Assembly (NCBI GenBank): GCA_964544765.1
Contig: CAZJDM010000085.1
Coordinates: 1-19,563, forward strand
Origin: CAZJDM01 sp964544765
GTDB lineage: Bacteria; Bdellovibrionota_B; Oligoflexia; CAYFLR01
DNA: 19,563 bases
Reading direction: 5' to 3'
Positions 16,366-19,563 of the stretch are shown here, in pieces (positions within the stretch are counted from its first letter, which is position 1; each line of letters begins with the position of its first letter). Made by a program: the position numbers and the translations under genes. Under the pieces are notes generated by a model. That model saw only the letters and a program-made list of their open reading frames with translations, was not told the DNA's origin and ran no database searches.

Positions 16366-16401
16366 AAGTCTTAATATAGAAAAACTTAATAATTAAGACT
16401 T
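16366..16401 (+). repeat. perfect 10-bp inverted repeat between purL and purQ
   Basis: AAGTCTTAAT (16366-16375) pairs exactly with ATTAAGACTT (16392-16401) around a 16-base loop. No T-run follows, so it is not a classical terminator; it could be an operator or an RNA stability element in the 85-base gap. Its core AGTCTTAA/TTAAGACT equals the hairpin between rplU and rpmA. Confidence 0.6.
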
Positions 16402-16430
16402 CAACATTGCGCTGAAATAACGAGGATATA

Positions 16431-17162
16431 ATGTCAAAAGATCTAAGGGTAAATGTTTTGTACGCGCCAGGTACTAATTGTCATGGGGAGACAGTTGAAG
16501 CCTTGGTTCTTGCTCTACAAAAAGAATTAGATTTGTCTTTTGACCAAGCCAAATCAAAAGTTAAACTAATTAACTTGTATGATCTATCGAAGAAAAAGGC
16601 TCGTCTTGATGATTGCGATTTGATGGTTTTTCCAGGTGGTTTTAGTTATGGGGATCATTTAGGTGGGGGCAAGATCCTTACGGTTCAAGTTGAGAAATAT
16701 GCTCAAGATCAGGTCAATTCTTTAATAAAGAAAAAAATTCCCGTGTTGGGGATATGTAATGGTTTTCAACTAATGACTAGGGTGGGTCTATTACCCAAAA
16801 AATGGTATCTTACCTATAATGATAGTATGAACTTTCAACACGGTGTAGCCCCAATTAGAATAGAAAAACAAAAAAGTTCGGTTTGGTTCAGTCAAATTCC
16901 TGATCAAGTTCTTCTTCATTATGCTCATGCTGAGGGTAGACTTGTATCTAAAACAGGGGATTATGAAGGAGCGTGCCTTTTTTATGCTGATGGACACAAT
17001 CCTAATGGCAGCCCTTTTAATGTGACAGGAGTTATATCAGATGACGGGTTAAGACTGGGTTTAATGCCTCATCCCGAACGAAACGTTATGCCTTTTCATC
17101 AAGGTGGAGATAAAGGTATTTTATTGTTTACATCTGTGGTCAAATATCTACTCACCAGATAG
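16431..17162 (+). CDS. purQ: phosphoribosylformylglycinamidine synthase glutaminase subunit
   Basis: PurQ is the class I glutamine amidotransferase that hands ammonia to PurL. The 243-residue protein has the family start VLYAPGTNCHGET, the oxyanion region FPGGFSYGDHLGGG (67-80), the nucleophile elbow GICNGFQ with Cys109, and the catalytic dyad in MPHPER (His214, Glu216). Length is slightly above the usual 225-235. ATG 16431 has GAGG (16422-16425) just upstream. It is the last gene of the operon and a strong hairpin terminator follows. Presence of separate purL and purQ beside each other supports a multi-subunit FGAM synthase; no separate purS gene is visible in the window, which fits a PurS-like part in PurL. 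Confidence 0.95.
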   Translation: MSKDLRVNVLYAPGTNCHGETVEALVLALQKELDLSFDQAKSKVKLINLYDLSKKKARLDDCDLMVFPGGFSYGDHLGGGKILTVQVEKYAQDQVNSLIKKKIPVLGICNGFQLMTRVGLLPKKWYLTYNDSMNFQHGVAPIRIEKQKSSVWFSQIPDQVLLHYAHAEGRLVSKTGDYEGACLFYADGHNPNGSPFNVTGVISDDGLRLGLMPHPERNVMPFHQGGDKGILLFTSVVKYLLTR

Positions 17163-17220
17163 AGAACTGCTTATAGTAAAGATATTCAGTCTGGGACAAA
17201 TTTTAAGTCAATTTAAATAA

Positions 17221-17258
17221 AAAAAAGCCGCAAGCAGTTTTACTCACGGCTTTTTTTT
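17221..17258. terminator. bidirectional intrinsic terminator after purQ
   Basis: AAAAAAGCCG (17221-17230) pairs with CGGCTTTTTT (17247-17256) around a 16-base loop, with T-runs on both strands. It ends the yej-like/pur operon on the plus strand and the SH3-protein gene on the minus strand, whose stop lies about 35 bases away. Confidence 0.9.
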
Positions 17259-17291
17259 GCGTTTCCGCTTTATTTAGAAGAGAAATAGAAT

Positions 17292-18440
17292 TTAATAGTT
17301 ATTGGCTAGTTTCAGGTATTTTGCTGATACCCAGATGTCGTCACAGTCATAACTAATATTAAATTCTTCTCGTTGGTATTCAGTAACGGCTACTTTGGCC
17401 CAACCATTTACTTGATCTAGATAAGTGAAAACGGTACCTTTGGGGACTGATGAACCGCAGATCTCTCCCATTTCTCCATACAGGGGAGGGGTTTTACGAA
17501 TATTGAGTCTGTAAGCAGTAGTTACTACGCTATCGTATGGCTTTACCTTACTTAAAAAATCATCTACAGGATCAATAGGATCGATTGGGTCAATATCAAT
17601 AGGGCCGATTGGTGGATAAGGATCGTTGTAAGATTTTCTAACTAAGACAATTACTTTATTGATAATGAAGTTACCGCGTAACTTTATTTGCCAAGGACCT
17701 CGTCCGTTGTAGCCTGGATTACGGAAATTAACTTGATCAAAGGTATTAGGAGCGTGATCCCAGAAATCACCAGGATTGCCATTTACAGTTTGAGGAGCGG
17801 ATAATTCCGGTCCGACCTTAAGAGTGGCTTGTCCCATACCGTGTTTGCTTTTTGCTATCAAGGTGACATTGATTAAGTTAAATTGTCTGAGAGGTAAGTT
17901 GGGATATTGATTACGAATTTCTCTTTTTAAAAATAAGGTATTATCAAAACCTCGTTTATGTAAATTATTATAATCCAATCGTAATCTTCTTCCTTCTTGT
18001 TGGAGGTTATCAACGATTACAACCACTTTTCTAATTATAAAGTTTCCTCTTAGTTTAATTTGCCATGGTCCACGACTACTGTATGAAGGGTTGTCAATAT
18101 GAACACGATCAAATGTGTATCGATCAGGATTAAAGAAATCAGATGGGTTCCCATCAACTACATTAGGTGCGGATAAATTTGGTCCAACCTTTAAAGTTGC
18201 AGTTCCTCTTCCAAATTTTGTTTTGGCGATTAAAATTATTTTATCTAAAGTTGCTTGCCTGAGTCGAATGTTGGGATATTGTTCTTTGATTTTTCTTTTT
18301 AAGAAAAGAGTGTTTTCTCTTCCTCGCATATGCACGTCATTGTAGTTGAGTCTTAAACGGCGGCTATATGCAAATGCTTCTAATGATAGCAATAATGATA
18401 AAGCTAAAAGTAATAAAGCACTATACCTGTTTTTAAACAT
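17292..18440 (-). CDS. exported protein with two 119-residue repeats and an SH3-like domain
   Basis: The 382-residue protein begins with a signal peptide (1-24, ending EAFA before Tyr25). Residues 27-145 and 151-269 are tandem copies of one domain, equal in length without gaps and about 75 of 119 identical by hand count. Shared landmarks are RRLRL-YN, NTLFLKR-I, ATLKVGP-LSAP, GNP-DF and RGPWQIKLRGNFII. A linker of Ile-Asp-Pro units (about 276-293) leads to a C-terminal SH3b-like region (306-378: AYRLNIRKTP, GTVFTYLDQVNGWAKVAV, DIWVSAKYLKL). Bacterial SH3 domains of this kind often bind cell wall. I do not recognise the repeat domain. A perfect AGGAGG (18447-18452) lies 6 bases before the ATG. 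No catalytic motif is visible; a wall-associated or surface structural role is only a guess. Confidence 0.88.
   Translation of the reverse strand: MFKNRYSALLLLALSLLLSLEAFAYSRRLRLNYNDVHMRGRENTLFLKRKIKEQYPNIRLRQATLDKIILIAKTKFGRGTATLKVGPNLSAPNVVDGNPSDFFNPDRYTFDRVHIDNPSYSSRGPWQIKLRGNFIIRKVVVIVDNLQQEGRRLRLDYNNLHKRGFDNTLFLKREIRNQYPNLPLRQFNLINVTLIAKSKHGMGQATLKVGPELSAPQTVNGNPGDFWDHAPNTFDQVNFRNPGYNGRGPWQIKLRGNFIINKVIVLVRKSYNDPYPPIGPIDIDPIDPIDPVDDFLSKVKPYDSVVTTAYRLNIRKTPPLYGEMGEICGSSVPKGTVFTYLDQVNGWAKVAVTEYQREEFNISYDCDDIWVSAKYLKLANNY
17634..18362 (-). repeat. tandem domain duplication inside the SH3-like protein gene
   Basis: The first domain copy is encoded by 18006-18362 and the second by 17634-17990, 357 bases each, separated by 15 bases (LQQEG). 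Protein identity is about 63 percent by hand count while the DNA has drifted, indicating an old duplication kept under selection. Confidence 0.88.
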
Positions 18441-18522
18441 AGTAATCCTCCTGATATAAATTGAATATCTAGTTAATTAGAGCGCGCTGTTTGGTTTTTT
18501 AGATATGCAAAAATTGTACCTA

Positions 18523-18551
18523 ATTTTAAATAGCCTTGTATCAGTGGTTAA
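18523..18551 (-). promoter_or_regulatory. possible promoter of the SH3-like protein gene
   Basis: On the minus strand TTAACC (18551-18546, four of six) and TAAAAT (18528-18523, five of six) are separated by 17 bases. Transcription would start near 18516, about 75 bases before the gene. Chance matches are common in AT-rich DNA. Confidence 0.4.
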
Positions 18552-18624
18552 GAGAGGGTAAGGTCTTGGTTGCAACTTAATTTGGTGACAAAATTTTTCC
18601 AGAAGAGGTAACAAAAATAGACCA

Positions 18625-19365
18625 TTATGGTGTATAAATTTCTGGAATACTCGGCAATGTGTTTAAAGGATCTGCAAAAGGATCGTTAGTTGGAGTTATA
18701 GATTCTTTTGCTTGTGTAATAAATTGTTCATTTTCTTCATCTGCTTTTTTTATATTTTCAGCCATACTCTTTGTATCTTTTTCGCATTTAATCACTATTT
18801 CGTCCATTGCTCTTTGTAACTCTGCATCAGAGGCCTTTTCTTCGATCATTTTCATGGCCGTTGCTTGGGCCTTCGCTTGACAATTCAGAGTAGTAAAGTT
18901 TCCAAGATATCCTTTAAGTTCGGAATAGGCTTGTTGGTACCCTTTTAGAGCTTCTCTGGTCATAATATCTAGTTTTAGATCGCTTTCAATTTCTTCTTTT
19001 TTTTCTTTGATCATCAGGGATATCAGTTCAACGGCCTCTTGCATGATTACTTGTGCCATTTCATTTAATGTTTTTTCGCTAATATATTTTTGGATGTCAG
19101 GAAATTTTCGATGCTTAGCTATTTTGGAAGCCAATGCCAATGCTTCTTCTGGTGATAGTTTATCCTTTTTCATGATTTCTTTACTAAGTAATGTGACTAG
19201 TAAGTAAGATGGCTTTTCTTTTCGTTCTTCATTGTATGAACTAATTAAATTAAAGAAGTATCCTTTGTAGTGCGTCAGTATAATACTTGCATATAGCCAA
19301 TCAGAAACATAAATTGTGGAACTTTCTTCAAATTTAATATCGCCGATAGTAATTTCTTCTAACAA
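18625..19365 (-). CDS. hydrophilic helical protein of unknown function, probably 5'-truncated
   Basis: From TTG 19365 the product is 246 residues; I recognise no family. It is charged and helix-rich (about 60-210), with coiled-coil-like Glu/Lys patterns, a proline-containing tail (ITPTNDPFADPLNTLPSIPEIYTP), and two cysteines (NCQAKA and IKCEKD). No membrane segment is visible. The same frame is open back to TAA 19440-19438 and reads FALAQIVTSFLQSFHDQTLWEQDL before residue 1. FALA followed by Q looks like a signal-peptidase cleavage site, so the ancestral protein was probably exported and began further upstream. No ATG occurs in the open extension, and the SD before TTG 19365 (GGGA) is poor. 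It may be a truncated gene or a pseudogene. No clear terminator follows it. Confidence 0.6.
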   Translation of the reverse strand: MLEEITIGDIKFEESSTIYVSDWLYASIILTHYKGYFFNLISSYNEERKEKPSYLLVTLLSKEIMKKDKLSPEEALALASKIAKHRKFPDIQKYISEKTLNEMAQVIMQEAVELISLMIKEKKEEIESDLKLDIMTREALKGYQQAYSELKGYLGNFTTLNCQAKAQATAMKMIEEKASDAELQRAMDEIVIKCEKDTKSMAENIKKADEENEQFITQAKESITPTNDPFADPLNTLPSIPEIYTP

Positions 19366-19463
19366 ATCTTGTTCCCATAGGGTTTGGTCATGAAAGCTTT
19401 GTAAGAAAGATGTTACTATTTGAGCCAGGGCAAATTAACAGCTAAATAAAAATTAGATTTTTC

Positions 19464-19492
19464 TTGACAAAACTATGCTAATTGCGTATATT
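19464..19492 (+). promoter_or_regulatory. near-consensus sigma-70 promoter for a leaderless gene
   Basis: TTGACA (19464-19469) and TATATT (19487-19492) are separated by exactly 17 bases: six of six and five of six matches. The expected start of transcription, about 7 bases after the -10 box, falls on or next to the ATG at 19500, and no SD precedes that ATG. Confidence 0.75.
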
Positions 19493-19499
19493 ATAACTC

Positions 19500-19563
19500 A
19501 TGTTGATTAGATTAAAAGAAGCAGCAAGATATCTCGGAGTTCATCCTGACACTTTAAGACGGT
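19500..19563 (+). CDS. helix-turn-helix protein start, IS607 resolvase/MerR-like, cut by window end
   Basis: Only 21 codons are visible: a start MLIRLKEAARYLGVHPDTLRR. The pattern (K)xxEAAxxLGVHPxTLRR is the N-terminal MerR-like helix-turn-helix seen in IS607-family serine recombinases (the TnpA resolvase) and also in excisionase- and MerR-type regulators. Few residues are available, so the choice among these is inferential. The ATG at 19500 lies 7 bases after a near-consensus -10 box and has no SD, so translation is probably from a leaderless mRNA. The gene continues beyond the window. If it is an IS607 resolvase, the left end of that element should lie within about the last 130 bases of the window, next to the broken 5' end of the minus-strand gene. 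Confidence 0.65.
   Translation, partial: MLIRLKEAARYLGVHPDTLRR

Noticed and set aside
18481..18488. AGCGCGCT palindrome upstream of the SH3-like gene
   Set aside because: Eight bases only, no second site, and no link to a known regulator; GC-rich oddity but too little to call an operator.

Overview
The window is a stretch of AT-rich bacterial chromosome with compact gene spacing, Shine-Dalgarno (SD) starts and frequent TTG/GTG starts. A predicted lipoprotein of the P4 acid phosphatase type and a Yej-type peptide transporter suggest a Gram-negative cell. The phylum cannot be fixed from the sequence; the mix of genes and the free-standing PurQ next to a mid-length PurL argue against an enterobacterium.

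Layout. (1) 1-954: a decayed IS1-like transposase, open at the left edge and broken by frameshifts. (2) 955-1338: non-coding DNA with a 17-bp tandem duplication and a good promoter for the next block. (3) 1339-4034: a ribosome/translation block, rplU-rpmA-obgE-rsfS-rlmH. (4) 4279-6369: a NupC-type nucleoside transporter followed by a class C (P4-type) acid phosphatase lipoprotein, a plausible nucleotide-scavenging pair. (5) 6379-7410, minus strand: an FHA-domain protein, divergent from the next operon. (6) 7584-17162: seven co-directional genes. Two separate oligopeptide-type ATPases, a solute-binding protein and two permeases closely resemble YejABEF, with the fused YejF split in two; purL and purQ follow with short gaps. 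A strong hairpin terminator at 17221-17258 closes this operon. (7) 17292-18440, minus strand: an exported protein made of two 119-residue tandem repeats, an Ile-Asp-Pro linker and an SH3-like domain. (8) 18625-about 19437, minus strand: a hydrophilic protein of unknown function whose open frame runs upstream into what looks like the end of a signal peptide and then stops, suggesting a lost 5' end. (9) 19500-19563: the start of a helix-turn-helix gene of the IS607 resolvase/MerR-like type, with a near-consensus promoter placed so that the mRNA would be leaderless.

How the genes work together: the first block serves ribosome assembly and maturation. NupC with the phosphatase could strip phosphate from external nucleotides and import the nucleosides. 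The Yej-like system imports peptides and is apparently co-transcribed with the FGAM synthase genes of purine synthesis. No clearly new multi-gene system is visible. The best leads are the duplicated-repeat SH3 protein, the lysine-rich repeat at the N-terminus of the binding protein, and the apparent 5' truncation next to a putative mobile element at the right edge.
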